NCBI RefSeq assembly: GCF_009865135.1
Contig: NZ_WWGH01000001.1
Coordinates: 4,340,001-4,404,000 of the forward strand
Source: Streptomyces sp. SID8374
GTDB lineage: Bacteria > Actinomycetota > Actinomycetes > Streptomycetales > Streptomycetaceae
DNA length: 64,000 nucleotides
Direction of reading: 5' to 3'
Numbering within the stretch: the stretch's first letter is position 1; the number at the start of each line of letters is the position of its first letter. The position numbers were made by a program, and so were the translations under genes. Below the pieces are notes generated by a model. It was not told where the DNA came from. It saw only the letters and a list, made by a program, of their open reading frames with translations, and made no database searches. Positions 24,790 to 33,700 of the stretch are shown here, in pieces.

Positions 24790-25766
24790 CGGCCGGCCTC
24801 CTTGCGTGAACGGCGCCGCGCGATCAGGGCGTTGACCCCGACGAGCACCACGATCAGGACGAACATCACCCAGGCGATGGCCGCGGCCCGGCCCAGGTGG
24901 AAGAAGCCCCAGCCCTGCTCGTACATGTACAGGCCCAGGGTCTGGTACTGGTGCGAGATGCCACCCGAGATCGAACCCTCGAACAGCAGCGGCTCACCGA
25001 AGAGTTGGGTCGCCCCGATGGTCGAGATGATGACCGTGAAGATGATCGTGGGGCGCAGCCCGGGGAGCGTGACGTGGATGAACTGCCGCCAGCGCGACGC
25101 CCCGTCCATCTCCGCCGCCTCGTACAGCTCGTGCGGGATCGACTGCATGCCCGCCAGGTAGATCAGCGCGTTGTACCCCGTCCACCGCCAGATCACGATC
25201 GTCGACACCGCGATCTGCGAGGCGACCGTGCCCGTCTGCCAGTCCACCGGGTCGAAACCGACCAGCCCGATCACGTAGTTGATCAGCCCGAAGTCCCGGC
25301 CGAAGAGCTGCGCGAAGACGAGCGTGGCGGCGGCGACGGAGGTCGCGTACGGGAGCAGGATCGCGGTCCGGATGAACGTCCGGCCGCGCAGCTTGTAGTT
25401 GAGCAGGTGCGCGAGGCCCAGCGCCATCGCCAGCTGCGGGACCGTCGACAGCACGCCGATGGTGAACGTGTTGCGCAGTGAGATCCAGAAGTATTCGTCG
25501 GTGAAGAGCGCCGTGTAGTTGGCGATGCCCCGCCACTCCATCTCGCCGCTCGTCTGGAGTTCGACCCGGTAGAGCGAGACGAACGCCGTGTAGAGGAGCG
25601 GGAAGAGGCCGAAGGCGAGGAAGAGGGTGAAGAAGGGGGCGATGTAGGCGTACGGGGACGCCTTGCGCCAGGTACGCCGGAGAGCGGCTGCCCGACCGTC
25701 GTCGGGCCCGGGTCCGGTTCCGGCCGGGCGGCTCGGCCCGGCCTTCGCGGTGGCGGTGAGGGACAC
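24786..25766 (-). CDS. Carbohydrate ABC transporter permease, MalF/CebF type
   Basis: 326 residues, GTG start at 25766. Six helices follow a 35-residue cytoplasmic N-terminus (YAYIAPFFTLFLAFGLFPLL is the first). The docking loop is EAAEMDGASRWRQFIHVTLP. Forms the membrane channel with the CebG-like partner with which it is translationally coupled. It follows the binding-protein gene across about 170 bp, a gap long enough for a processing site or weak terminator that would keep binding protein in excess. Confidence 0.93.
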   Translation of the reverse strand: MSLTATAKAGPSRPAGTGPGPDDGRAAALRRTWRKASPYAYIAPFFTLFLAFGLFPLLYTAFVSLYRVELQTSGEMEWRGIANYTALFTDEYFWISLRNTFTIGVLSTVPQLAMALGLAHLLNYKLRGRTFIRTAILLPYATSVAAATLVFAQLFGRDFGLINYVIGLVGFDPVDWQTGTVASQIAVSTIVIWRWTGYNALIYLAGMQSIPHELYEAAEMDGASRWRQFIHVTLPGLRPTIIFTVIISTIGATQLFGEPLLFEGSISGGISHQYQTLGLYMYEQGWGFFHLGRAAAIAWVMFVLIVVLVGVNALIARRRSRKEAGR

Positions 25767-25939
25767 GATGCGGCCCTTCGGGATCGGGGAGCGATGAGTA
25801 GGTGCGAAGCGGGGGTACGGGGGTGGCGCCCGCCATCAGGTGACGGCGACGGGCCACGGGGGTGGGGCCGGTTCACCGTGGTGCGCACCGGTGGACCGGC
25901 CCCGGGGAGGGGGAGAGCGGGAGGGGCAGCGGACCGGCG

Positions 25940-27250
25940 TCAGCCGATCACGTTCGCCACGCCCTTCTTCGCCGTCTCCCACGCCTTGTCCGACGAGACC
26001 CCCTTGCGCTCCACCTCGCTCAGCGCGTTCGTCAGCTGCTGCATCACGTTCTGGTCGTGCACACCCAGCACCTGCACCGGGGACTCCTTGGCCGCGTCAC
26101 CGAAGATCTGGCCGATCGGGGCGCCGGAGAAGTAGTCGTCCTTGGCGTCCGCGATCTTCTCGATCGCGCCCGTCGAGGAGGGGAAGTTGCCCTGCTTCTG
26201 GAAGACCTTCGCCTGCTGCTCGGGGGCGGTCAGCCACTCGATCAGCTGGTACGCCTCCTTCTTGTGCTTGGCCGCACGCGGGATGGAGAGGTACGAGCCG
26301 CCCCAGTTGCCGGCCCCGCCGGGCAGCTTGGCGATGTCCCACTTGCCCTGGCCGCCGTCACCGGCCTGGCCCTTGATGTAGCCGAGCATCCAGGCCGGGC
26401 AGGGGATCGTGGCGAAGGAACCGGCGGCGAACGCCTGGTTCCACTGCGGGGACCACTGGTCGAGTTTGGCGCTCAGGTCCGCCTCGGCCGCCTTCACGGA
26501 GGTGTCCCAGGCCGTCTTGACCGCCGGGTTCTTCTCGTAGATCAGCTCACCGGAGGCGTTGTAGTACCGCTCCTCCTCCTGGCCGATCATGATCCCGTAG
26601 AGCGAGCCGATGCTGTCCAGCCAGGCGCTCTTGGCGGGGGCCTTCTTCTTGTACTCCTTGCCCAGCTCCAGGTAGCCGTCCCACGTGGCCCACTTCTGCG
26701 CGAGCTCCTCGCGGTCGGTGGGGAGGCCGGCCTGCTTGAAGAGGTCGGTGCGGTAGCACATCGCCTCGGGGCCCACGTCCGTGCCGAGGCCGAGGACCTT
26801 GCCGTCCTTCGTGGTCGCCGCCGACCACTTGGCCTCGGCGAACTCGTCCTTGAGCTTGTCGGCCCCGAACTCCTTCAGGTCCTGGAACTTGTCGGACTGC
26901 TGCTGGGTGACCGAGGCGATGCGGCCCACCTCCACCCCTTGCACGTCCGCGAGACCGCCGCCGCCCGCCAGGCGGGTCTGGAGCGACTTCCAGTAGTCCG
27001 CCTCGTCCTGGGTGTCGCTCTGCTTGATCGTCACGTTCGGGTGGAGCTTCTGGTACTCGTCGTAGAGCCCGGCCTCCTTGAAGCCGAACGATCCGAAGAG
27101 GTCGACCGTGAGCGTGACCTTCCCGCCCGCGCTGTCGGAGGTGTCCGACGAGTCGCCGGATCCGGATCCACAGGCGGCGAGGAGCGCCCCGGCGAGGACG
27201 GCCGCGCCGAGGCGGACGGTGGCTCTCTTGGCGGCTCGGGCGATGGGCAT
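25940..27250 (-). CDS. Sugar-binding lipoprotein of the beta-glucoside importer (CebE-like)
   Basis: 436 residues from the ATG at 27250, preceded by GGGAGG. Signal peptide with lipobox (LLAAC at the end of LGAAVLAGALLAAC) gives a membrane-anchored extracytoplasmic protein. The remainder is an SBP_bac_1-type solute-binding fold (VTLTVDLFGSFGFKEAGLYD; AYQLIEWLTAPEQQAKVF). It captures the oligosaccharide and delivers it to the two permeases downstream. A perfect 18-bp LacI operator lies 37 bp upstream of its start. Confidence 0.92.
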   Translation of the reverse strand: MPIARAAKRATVRLGAAVLAGALLAACGSGSGDSSDTSDSAGGKVTLTVDLFGSFGFKEAGLYDEYQKLHPNVTIKQSDTQDEADYWKSLQTRLAGGGGLADVQGVEVGRIASVTQQQSDKFQDLKEFGADKLKDEFAEAKWSAATTKDGKVLGLGTDVGPEAMCYRTDLFKQAGLPTDREELAQKWATWDGYLELGKEYKKKAPAKSAWLDSIGSLYGIMIGQEEERYYNASGELIYEKNPAVKTAWDTSVKAAEADLSAKLDQWSPQWNQAFAAGSFATIPCPAWMLGYIKGQAGDGGQGKWDIAKLPGGAGNWGGSYLSIPRAAKHKKEAYQLIEWLTAPEQQAKVFQKQGNFPSSTGAIEKIADAKDDYFSGAPIGQIFGDAAKESPVQVLGVHDQNVMQQLTNALSEVERKGVSSDKAWETAKKGVANVIG

Positions 27251-27286
27251 GGGAAGCCTCCCTTGGCTTCGGGGTGAACCGAGCGC

Positions 27287-27304
27287 TTTGAGAGCGCTCT
27301 CAAA
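27287..27304. promoter_or_regulatory. LacI-type operator, perfect 18-bp palindrome
   Basis: TTTGAGAGCGCTCTCAAA, upstream of the importer operon. It is the same core as the sites at 27454 and 31627 and close to the known CebR box (TGGGAGCGCTCCCA). Confidence 0.85.
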
Positions 27305-27453
27305 ACCTGCGTCTGGAGCGTCCCCCACCACCTCCGCCCCGTCAAGACTCGAACGCATAACAGCTTGGCGTTACACCCGGCCGTCGCCCAACTGCCTTCT
27401 GTGTGCGTTCTCTTGACACTTAGGTTTCAGGAGTTTTACGTTCCTTGGCACTT

Positions 27454-27465
27454 GAGAGCGCTCTC
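27454..27465. promoter_or_regulatory. LacI-type operator before the GH81 gene
   Basis: GAGAGCGCTCTC is a perfect 12-bp palindrome with partly matching flanks (TT...GA). It lies 20 bp before the proposed ATG of the GH81 gene and about 160 bp from the importer operator, so one repressor can control both divergent units. Confidence 0.8.
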
Positions 27466-27484
27466 GAAGGTGCTCTCTCCCCCC

Positions 27485-30340
27485 ATGATGACCATGATCG
27501 AGGTGCTGCTCGTGCAAGCCTCCCTCCCCAGACCGGCCCCCGGACCCGCCTCCCGGCTCGCCTCGCGGCCCGCGGCGGCGACGCTCCTGGCCATCGCCCT
27601 GGCCGCCGTCACCCTGGGCCCGGCCGCCTCCCCCGCGGCCGCCGCCACCATCCCCGCAGGCGCCGGCAGCTACACCGACTCCCGCCCCGCCGGCACTCAG
27701 GGCCCGACCACCAACACCGGCGCCCCCGTCACGCCCAAGCTCACCACCGCCGCCCGGAACCAGCCGGTCCCGACCAACGACTGGTGGTCCTCGCTCGCCT
27801 TCCAGCGCTACGGCGACAACCCGTACTCCACCCCCATGTACGGGCACCCGCTCACGTACCAGGCCAAGGCCTCCGGCCTGGAGGTCGGCTACCCGACGAC
27901 GCCCGCCATCGTCGGGGACGGCCGGCAGTACGAGTACGCCCACAAGGCCGACCTCACCGTCGGCCTCACCGGCCTGAACTCCCCGGACACCAAGGCGGAC
28001 GCCTGGTCCGACTGGACGGTCACCCCGTACTGGGCGGACGGCTCCCGCACCTTCCGGGCCACCATCGGCCACGGCATGCCGTTCGTGTACGCCAAGGGGT
28101 CCGGCGGCGACGCCCGGATCACGACCGCCTCCACGCCCACGGTCTTCTCCAACCAGGGCAACGTCGTCGGCATCACGGTCGCCGGGCACCACTACGCCCT
28201 CTTCGCCCCGACCGGCTCCAACTGGAACATCTCCGGCACCACGATCACCGCCGGGCTCGGTTCCAAGGACTACTTCTCGCTCGCCGTGCTGCCCTCCACG
28301 GACGCGCTCGCGACCTACCGCAAGTACGCCTTCAGCTTCGTCACCGGCTCCCAGGTCGCCTGGCAGACCACCGGCGGCAACGTACGGGCGACCTACACCC
28401 TGACCACGGAGGCCCGGGAGGGCACCGAGCGCGGCACGCTCCAGGCGCTCTACCGCCACCAGTGGCTCCATACGACCGACGCGCTGACCCCGTACACGTA
28501 CGTCTCACCGCGCGGCACGATGAAGGTGCGCGAGGCCGCCTCCTTCACCACCAGCCAGCGCAACAACGGCGTCGTTCCCGCGCTCCCCGTCTCCAGCGGC
28601 GTCGACCGGGCCCGGCTGACCGGCTACCTCAACGAGGTCGCCAACGCCTCCGACCCGTTCTCGGGGGCCAGGGACACCTACTGGACCGGCAAGGCGCTCG
28701 GCAAGCTCGCCCAACTGGTGCCCATCGCCGACCAGATCGGCCAGACCGCTGTCCGCGACAAGCTGCTGGGCCTGATGAAGGGCCGGATGCAGGAGTGGTT
28801 CACGGCGGGCGGCGCCAGTGAGTTCAGCTACGACAAGGACTGGAAGACCCTCACCGGGTACCCGGCCTCGTACGGCAGCGACACCGAGCTCAACGACCAC
28901 CACTTCCACTACAGCTACTACGTGTACGCGGCGGCGATCATCGCCCAGTACGACCAGGCCTGGGCGGCCGACTCGGCCTGGGGCACGATGGTCAAGCACC
29001 TGATCCGCGACACCGCCAACCCCAGCCGTACCGACTCCGCCTACCCCTTCCTGCGCGGCTTCGACGTCTACGCGGGCCACAGCTGGGCCTCCGGCCACCA
29101 GGGCTTCGCGGCGGGCAACAACCAGGAGTCGTCGTCGGAGTCCATCAACCTCAGCGCCGGACTGGTGCTGTGGGGTGCGGCGACCGGCGACAACTCCCTG
29201 CGTGACCTCGGCAGTTACCTGCTGACCACCGAGTCCGAGGCGATCACCCAATACTGGTTCGACGCCAACGACACGGTCTTCCCCGCCTCGTACAAGTACG
29301 GCACGGTCGGCATGGTCTGGGGCAGCGGTGCTTCCTACTCCACCTGGTGGACGGCGAACCCGGAGGAGATCCACGGCATCAACGTCCTCCCTGTGACCGG
29401 TGGTTCACTCCACCTGGCCCGTGAGAAGGCGGCCATCAAGCGCAACATCGCCGAGATGGAGCGCGAGAACGGCGGCCCGGCCCAGGAGTGGCGCGACCTG
29501 CTCTGGGAGTTCGAGGCCCTCTCCGACCCGGCGTCGGCGAAGGCCAAGTGGGACGGTGTGAACGGGAATTACACCCCGGAGGAGGGTGAGTCCAAGGCGC
29601 ACACCTATCACTGGATCAACACCCTCAACACGCTCGGCGCCCCGGACATGACGGTCAGCGGCGACCTGCCGACCTCCGCCGTCTTCGCCAAGAACGGCAC
29701 CCGTACCTACACCGCCCACAACCACGGCTCCACCGCCCGTACGGTGACCTTCTCCGACGGCAAGACCCTCTCCGTACCGGCCCGTTCGACGGCCGTCAGC
29801 ACGGGACCCGGTGGATCCAACCCCGACCCGGAAGAGCCCGGGGAGCCCGGCAACCCGTCCACCGGCAACACCTTCCGCCTCAAGACCGGCGGCACCCTCA
29901 CCACCGCCACCACCGACCCGGCGGGTGCGGACACCATCGCCTCCGCCGACGGTGTGAACCGGGACGGCACCCCGTACCGCCCGACCGTCTACGAGGTGAA
30001 GCGGGTCAACGGCAAGGTCTCCGCCGGGGCCGCCACCGCGTTCCGCCTCCGGGTCGACGCGGGCACCAAGGTCGGGCTCGCCCCGCAGGTCCGGGTCAGC
30101 TACGACCTGACCGGCGACGGCACCTTCGACCGCACCGAGACCTTCCGCTACTTCGCCACCGACCCGGTCAACGGGTGGGAGGAGTACACGCAGGCGGTCG
30201 GCGCGCAGGCGACCACCGGCAGCCTGGGCGAGCTGAAGAACGGCACGGTCCGCCTGGAGATCTGGAACGCGCTCGGCAACGGCACGTCCCAGGTGCAGAC
30301 GGGCACGGACGCGGCGGTGCTGCGGATCCCGTACGTGTAG
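27485..30340 (+). CDS. Secreted GH81 endo-beta-1,3-glucanase with C-terminal module
   Basis: 951 residues from the ATG at 27485; ATGs at 27488 and 27494 and a GTG at 27512 (GAGG 8 nt upstream) are alternatives, and all keep the signal peptide (LLAIALAAVTLGPAASPAAAA). The GH81 domain fills about 60-730: VPTNDWWSSLAFQRYGDNP, TELNDHHFHYSYYVYAAAII with the catalytic Asp, and NNQESSSESINLSAGLVLWG with the conserved glutamates. A Pro/Glu/Gly linker (NPDPEEPGEPGNPSTG) leads to a beta-rich C-terminal module of about 120 residues that may bind glucan. It degrades laminarin- or callose-type glucan outside the cell and feeds the neighbouring importer. Confidence 0.92.
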   Translation: MMTMIEVLLVQASLPRPAPGPASRLASRPAAATLLAIALAAVTLGPAASPAAAATIPAGAGSYTDSRPAGTQGPTTNTGAPVTPKLTTAARNQPVPTNDWWSSLAFQRYGDNPYSTPMYGHPLTYQAKASGLEVGYPTTPAIVGDGRQYEYAHKADLTVGLTGLNSPDTKADAWSDWTVTPYWADGSRTFRATIGHGMPFVYAKGSGGDARITTASTPTVFSNQGNVVGITVAGHHYALFAPTGSNWNISGTTITAGLGSKDYFSLAVLPSTDALATYRKYAFSFVTGSQVAWQTTGGNVRATYTLTTEAREGTERGTLQALYRHQWLHTTDALTPYTYVSPRGTMKVREAASFTTSQRNNGVVPALPVSSGVDRARLTGYLNEVANASDPFSGARDTYWTGKALGKLAQLVPIADQIGQTAVRDKLLGLMKGRMQEWFTAGGASEFSYDKDWKTLTGYPASYGSDTELNDHHFHYSYYVYAAAIIAQYDQAWAADSAWGTMVKHLIRDTANPSRTDSAYPFLRGFDVYAGHSWASGHQGFAAGNNQESSSESINLSAGLVLWGAATGDNSLRDLGSYLLTTESEAITQYWFDANDTVFPASYKYGTVGMVWGSGASYSTWWTANPEEIHGINVLPVTGGSLHLAREKAAIKRNIAEMERENGGPAQEWRDLLWEFEALSDPASAKAKWDGVNGNYTPEEGESKAHTYHWINTLNTLGAPDMTVSGDLPTSAVFAKNGTRTYTAHNHGSTARTVTFSDGKTLSVPARSTAVSTGPGGSNPDPEEPGEPGNPSTGNTFRLKTGGTLTTATTDPAGADTIASADGVNRDGTPYRPTVYEVKRVNGKVSAGAATAFRLRVDAGTKVGLAPQVRVSYDLTGDGTFDRTETFRYFATDPVNGWEEYTQAVGAQATTGSLGELKNGTVRLEIWNALGNGTSQVQTGTDAAVLRIPYV

Positions 30341-30363
30341 GACCCATGACCCCGTACGTGTGA
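30328..30363 (+). repeat. Duplicated end of the GH81 gene
   Basis: CCCGTACGTGTAG (30328-30340, including the stop) is repeated as CCCGTACGTGTGA (30351-30363), 23 bp further on. Confidence 0.6.
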
Positions 30364-30390
30364 GCAGCTGATGTACGGGCACGATCGGTG

Positions 30391-30427
30391 CGGCGGGTCT
30401 CCGGCTCCTCAGGGCGGAGGCCCGCCG
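30391..30427. terminator. Bidirectional hairpin between GH81 and lacI genes
   Basis: A 13-bp stem (30391-30403 with 30415-30427, one G-T pair at the seventh or eighth step) with an 11-nt loop, between two convergent genes. Confidence 0.8.
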
Positions 30428-30435
30428 TACTCATG

Positions 30436-30506
30436 CACCCGGTACTACGGCGAAGCGCGTCGTACCAGCCCTCACCCGGTACTACGCCGAGGCGCGTCGT
30501 ACCAGC
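30436..30506. repeat. 34-bp direct repeat at the 3' end of the lacI gene
   Basis: Copy 1 at 30436-30469 and copy 2 at 30473-30506 differ at two positions (period 37 bp). Copy 2 contains the last codons and stop of the LacI gene; copy 1 lies downstream of that stop and would encode the same LVRRAS-stop ending. Confidence 0.8.
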
Positions 30507-31525
30507 GTCGTCGGGGTGATCACCGAGTCGGGCGCCGGGCCGTTCCCCGTACGGTCGCGGTCCAGGCCGCGCAGCAGCAGCCGGGCCATCAGCCGGCCCT
30601 GGCCCTCGATGTCCTGGTTCACCGTGGTCAGCGGCGGGTCGGTCTCCTCCGCCACCCCGTCCATGTCGTCGAACCCGACGATCGCCACCTGCTCCGGCAC
30701 GGAGATCCCGCGCTCCCGCAGGACCCGCAGCGCGCCCGACGCCATCAGGTCGTTGGCGACGAAGACCGCGTCCAGGTCGGGCCGCCGCTCCAGCAGCTCA
30801 GCCATCGCCCGCGCCCCGCTCTCCACGGTGAACCCGCCCTCGGCGACGAGCGTCGGGTCCACGTCGATGAGCACGTCCCGGTAGCCGTCGAGGCGGTCCA
30901 TCGCGGAGGTCTGGTCGGGCGGCCCGCCGATGTGCGCGATCCGCTTCCGCCCCAGGTCCCGCAGATACTGCACGGCCACCCGCGCCCCGCCCCGGTTGTC
31001 GGCGTCGACATAGGGAACGGCCTGGTCGCCGGGGTCGGCGGTCCAGCTGGGCCGGCCCCCGTACACCGTCGGAATCCCCGCCCGCCGGGTGATCGCGGGC
31101 AGCGGGTCGTCGGTGTGGAGCGAGAAGGCGAGCGCGCCGTCCACGTGGCCGCCGGAGAGGTAGCGCGCGATGCGGTCGAAGTCGCCGGGCCCCTCCACCA
31201 GCAGCAGGACGAGCTGGGTGTCGTGGGCGGTCAGCTCCTTGCTGATGCCCCGGATCTGCTGGGAGAAGAAGGGGTCCGAGAAGATCCGTATCTCCGGCTC
31301 GGCGATGACGACGGCCACCGCGCCGGTCCGCCGGGTCACCAGGGTCCGGGCCGCGTGGTTGGGGATGTAGCCGAGCTCGTCGACCGCCTTGAGCACCTTG
31401 TCGACCAGCGGTTTGCGGACTCCGTCGCCCCCGTTGACGACCCGCGAGGCGGTGGCCCGGGAGACCCCCGCACGCGCTGCGACGGCTTCCAGGGTGGGCC
31501 GGGACCCGGGGGACTGCTCGGGCAA
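30482..31525 (-). CDS. LacI-family repressor of the beta-glucan locus (CebR-like)
   Basis: 347 residues from a TTG at 31525 with AGGAG 9 nt upstream; no ATG or GTG fits. HTH at about 10-30 (VAARAGVSRATASRVVNG) and hinge helix YIPNHAARTLV. The effector domain resembles a sugar-binding protein (FVANDLMASGALRVL; VAIVGFDDMDG). It is expected to bind the GAGAGCGCTCTC sites and to be released by a beta-glucan disaccharide; a variant of the site lies upstream of its own start (31627). In S. reticuli and S. scabies, CebR with cebEFG-bglC is the known parallel; here a GH81 gene is inserted in the locus. Confidence 0.9.
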   Translation of the reverse strand: MPEQSPGSRPTLEAVAARAGVSRATASRVVNGGDGVRKPLVDKVLKAVDELGYIPNHAARTLVTRRTGAVAVVIAEPEIRIFSDPFFSQQIRGISKELTAHDTQLVLLLVEGPGDFDRIARYLSGGHVDGALAFSLHTDDPLPAITRRAGIPTVYGGRPSWTADPGDQAVPYVDADNRGGARVAVQYLRDLGRKRIAHIGGPPDQTSAMDRLDGYRDVLIDVDPTLVAEGGFTVESGARAMAELLERRPDLDAVFVANDLMASGALRVLRERGISVPEQVAIVGFDDMDGVAEETDPPLTTVNQDIEGQGRLMARLLLRGLDRDRTGNGPAPDSVITPTTLVRRASA

Positions 31526-31626
31526 GGCGGTCGCTCCTCGTCGACGGGGGCGGCGACACGCGGGGTGGTGCTGGCCTGTGCCGTCGCCGGTTCGGCTACA
31601 GCCTAGCGCCGGGCCGGACGGACGGC

Positions 31627-31640
31627 TGAGAGCGCTTCCA
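31627..31640. promoter_or_regulatory. LacI-type operator upstream of its own repressor gene
   Basis: TGAGAGCGCTTCCA, a one-sided variant of the palindromes at 27287 and 27454, about 100 bp before the lacI start. Suggests autoregulation. Confidence 0.65.
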
Positions 31641-31747
31641 AGCGGTGGAACGGACTCCGGTTGGCCGTTGGGCGCCTCCTCCGGGCCTCCCGCGCGTTGG
31701 ACACGCTGGGTAGGCATTGCGCTTACTCGGAGTGGAAGGTGTGCAGC

Positions 31748-32008
31748 ATGGAAGCGACGGAGCGGCGCAGGGCGGCGGCGGACCGGGTGCGGGCGGCGGA
31801 GGACACGGTGGCGCGGCTGAAGGAAGGGCTCGCCGGGCTGGGCGTGACGCTGCCTTCGCTGCGGGTCGACCCCGTCTCGTGCGCGGGCAACGAACCGACG
31901 CCCCTGGTCGACCTGGGCCGCTGCAACATCGACACCGCGTTGCGGCTGTGCGAGGTGCTGGCGGAGAAGGCGGAGAGCGCGGAGAAGGGGAGCGGTCATG
32001 GCGGGTGA
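31748..32008 (+). CDS. Small helical hypothetical protein, 86 aa
   Basis: ATG with GGAAGG upstream; an in-frame GTG at 31739 is possible. The first half is a charged alpha-helix (RRAAADRVRAAEDTVARLKE), perhaps a coiled coil; the second half has two cysteines (PVSCAGNEPTPLVDLGRCNI) and a helix. No family recognised. It overlaps the next small gene by 11 nt, so the two are made together. Confidence 0.7.
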   Translation: MEATERRRAAADRVRAAEDTVARLKEGLAGLGVTLPSLRVDPVSCAGNEPTPLVDLGRCNIDTALRLCEVLAEKAESAEKGSGHGG

Positions 32009-32243
32009 GGGGCTCGACGAGCGATGTACGCCCGGGCCGGGGTCGTTCGCGGTGGACGGCCGGGACGGGCGCGTCGGCCGGGTGGTGGGCCGGGCCGGGG
32101 CCGGGGAGGACGTGCGGTTGCGGCCGCCGGGCGGCGGCCCCGAGTGGTCCTGCCCCGCGGACGCCCTGAGGCCGGCCCCGCCGGGCGTGGTGCTCCGGGC
32201 CCGGGTGACGGAGATCAACCGGGAGGGACAGCTGCCGCGTTGA
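31998..32243 (+). CDS. Small basic hypothetical protein, 81 aa
   Basis: Translationally coupled to the preceding 86-aa gene. The sequence (FAVDGRDGRVGRVVGRAG, then VVLRARVTEINREGQL) looks like a short beta-barrel. No known domain is recognised with confidence. Followed by a very strong terminator. Confidence 0.65.
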   Translation: MAGEGLDERCTPGPGSFAVDGRDGRVGRVVGRAGAGEDVRLRPPGGGPEWSCPADALRPAPPGVVLRARVTEINREGQLPR

Positions 32244-32265
32244 GGTGCGGCGGGCGCACACGTGA

Positions 32266-32306
32266 GGCGGCGGGGCCGACCCCTCCTCGGGGTCGGGCCC
32301 GCCGCC
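32266..32306. terminator. 17-bp-stem terminator
   Basis: Nine pairs (32266-32274 with 32298-32306) plus eight pairs (32276-32283 with 32289-32296) separated by one G-G mismatch, with a 5-nt loop. It lies between convergent genes. Confidence 0.85.
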
Positions 32307-32356
32307 GTTCAGGGGCGTACGCGCGCCAACAGGGCTTGCTCGTACGCGAATCGGGG

Positions 32357-32710
32357 TCACATGATGCGGAACGTCATGTAGTACGCGGAGACTTGGGCGT
32401 GGTAGCCCGGGTCCTCCGCCTGCCGGTGGCGGTCGAACTCGGGTGAGTCCTTCACCTGCTCCTTGGTGAGGTCCACGTAGACCTTGCGGCCCGCCGTGTC
32501 GATGTGCCGGACCGTGCCCGCCGGGAGCAGGACGTCCTTGCCGAAGATCCAGGCCCCGGTGTCGACGAGCAGATAGGCGGATCCGGCCTCGTCGGAGTGC
32601 TTGTCGACCTTTCCGATGCTGCCGTCGGTCGCCTCCACCGAATACCCGGAGAGATCGGCGCCCGCAGTGTGACCGCTGGACGGCTGATAGCCCCACAGGG
32701 AGTCGCTCAT
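32357..32710 (-). CDS. PRC-barrel domain protein
   Basis: 117 residues. One PRC-barrel of about 75 residues (LSGYSVEATDGSIGKVDKHS and YVDLTKEQVKDSPEF) followed by a Tyr-rich tail. The barrel is shared by RimM and photosynthetic reaction centre subunit H and generally mediates protein binding; stand-alone bacterial members are linked to stress. The small hydrophobic protein gene lies about 100 bp upstream on the same strand. Soluble. Confidence 0.85.
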   Translation of the reverse strand: MSDSLWGYQPSSGHTAGADLSGYSVEATDGSIGKVDKHSDEAGSAYLLVDTGAWIFGKDVLLPAGTVRHIDTAGRKVYVDLTKEQVKDSPEFDRHRQAEDPGYHAQVSAYYMTFRIM

Positions 32711-32809
32711 CGTGGCCCCTTTCGCAAAGGTCGATTCAACTCATCATCGATGAATTGGCTGATGGCTTCGCCGGTTATCCGTGTGCCCCGTTGCCGTCGG
32801 CCGGTACCG

Positions 32810-32980
32810 CTACCAGCGGTACCAACGGCCCCGTCGGCCGCCACTTGCGGCGGGCCGGACGAAGAAGCCCACGACCCAGATGGCCAGGACGATCACGGCG
32901 ATCCACCAGAGCGCTTTGAGCGCGAATCCCGCGCCGAAGAGGAGCAGGATGAGCAGAAGAACGAGTATCAGGGGAACCAT
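32810..32980 (-). CDS. Small hydrophobic two-helix protein, 56 aa
   Basis: ATG at 32980 with GGAGG 9 nt upstream; a frame start at 33040 lacks such a site. Two hydrophobic segments (VPLILVLLLILLLFGAGFAL, then WWIAVIVLAIWVVGFFV) and a short basic tail rich in Arg, Trp and Tyr. This matches the family of small hydrophobic membrane proteins often found beside stress genes in Streptomyces. Function unknown. Confidence 0.75.
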   Translation of the reverse strand: MVPLILVLLLILLLFGAGFALKALWWIAVIVLAIWVVGFFVRPAASGGRRGRWYRW

Positions 32981-33194
32981 GTTTACCAACCTCCGGAAAT
33001 TCGGGTTCCCGGCGATGCTTTCCTTACACGCCACCGGCATCCATCGATCTTATTTTTTCTTCACACGCAGAATCACACGCAGGAAATGCCTGGTGGGAGG
33101 GTGTGGGCGAGGAGCGGAGCGGGCAGGCGAGATTCGTCATGTTTTGGACCCTCGGGACCCTTGGGTCACATTCCCCCCTGTTTGAGGAGTCATC

Positions 33195-33647
33195 GTGGTC
33201 GACGTCAGGCGTTCGTTCACCGTCGCGTGTCCGCTGGACCGGGTCGTCGCGTACCTCGCCGATTTCTCCCGGGCGAAGGAGTGGGACCCCGGGACGCGCG
33301 AGTGCGACCGGACGGACGGCCCGGCCGGGGCCCCCGTCGTCCAGGGAGCCAGGTGGCACAACGTCTCCGAGTTCCGGGGGCGGCGCACGGAGCTCACGTA
33401 CCGGCTGGATGTGAAGGAGCCGGACCGGCTGGTCTTCGTCGGCACCAACAAGACGGCCGCCTCCACCGACGACCTCACGTTCCGGGCCGAGGGCGAGGGA
33501 ACGACCCGGATCACCTACCACGCGCACATCCGCTTCAAGGGCATCGCCCGGCTCGCCGACCCGTTCCTGCGCCGGGAGTTCGAGCGGCTCGGCGACGAGA
33601 TCACCCGGACCATGCCGCGCGCGGTGCTCGCCCACTGCGGGGCCTGA
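33195..33647 (+). CDS. SRPBCC (START-like) protein
   Basis: 150 residues from a GTG. Begins VVDVRRSFTVACPLDRVVAY-like sequence (read here with GTG as Met) followed by LADFSRAKEWDPGTREC, the usual opening of polyketide-cyclase/dehydrase-type SRPBCC proteins, then alternating beta-strands and a long C-terminal helix (LADPFLRREFERLGDEI). Proteins of this fold bind a hydrophobic ligand; the ligand here is unknown. It precedes the phytochrome gene by 53 bp on the same strand and may be co-transcribed. Confidence 0.83.
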   Translation: MVDVRRSFTVACPLDRVVAYLADFSRAKEWDPGTRECDRTDGPAGAPVVQGARWHNVSEFRGRRTELTYRLDVKEPDRLVFVGTNKTAASTDDLTFRAEGEGTTRITYHAHIRFKGIARLADPFLRREFERLGDEITRTMPRAVLAHCGA

Positions 33648-33700
33648 GGCGCCGGGTGGTAGGAAGACGGGAGCGGGGCGACGGGACGGGAGACCAGGCA

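Noticed and set aside
27365..27484. Start of the GH81 gene at the first in-frame codon (27365)
   Set aside because: It would place 40 residues before the signal peptide, translate through the operator, and has no Shine-Dalgarno.
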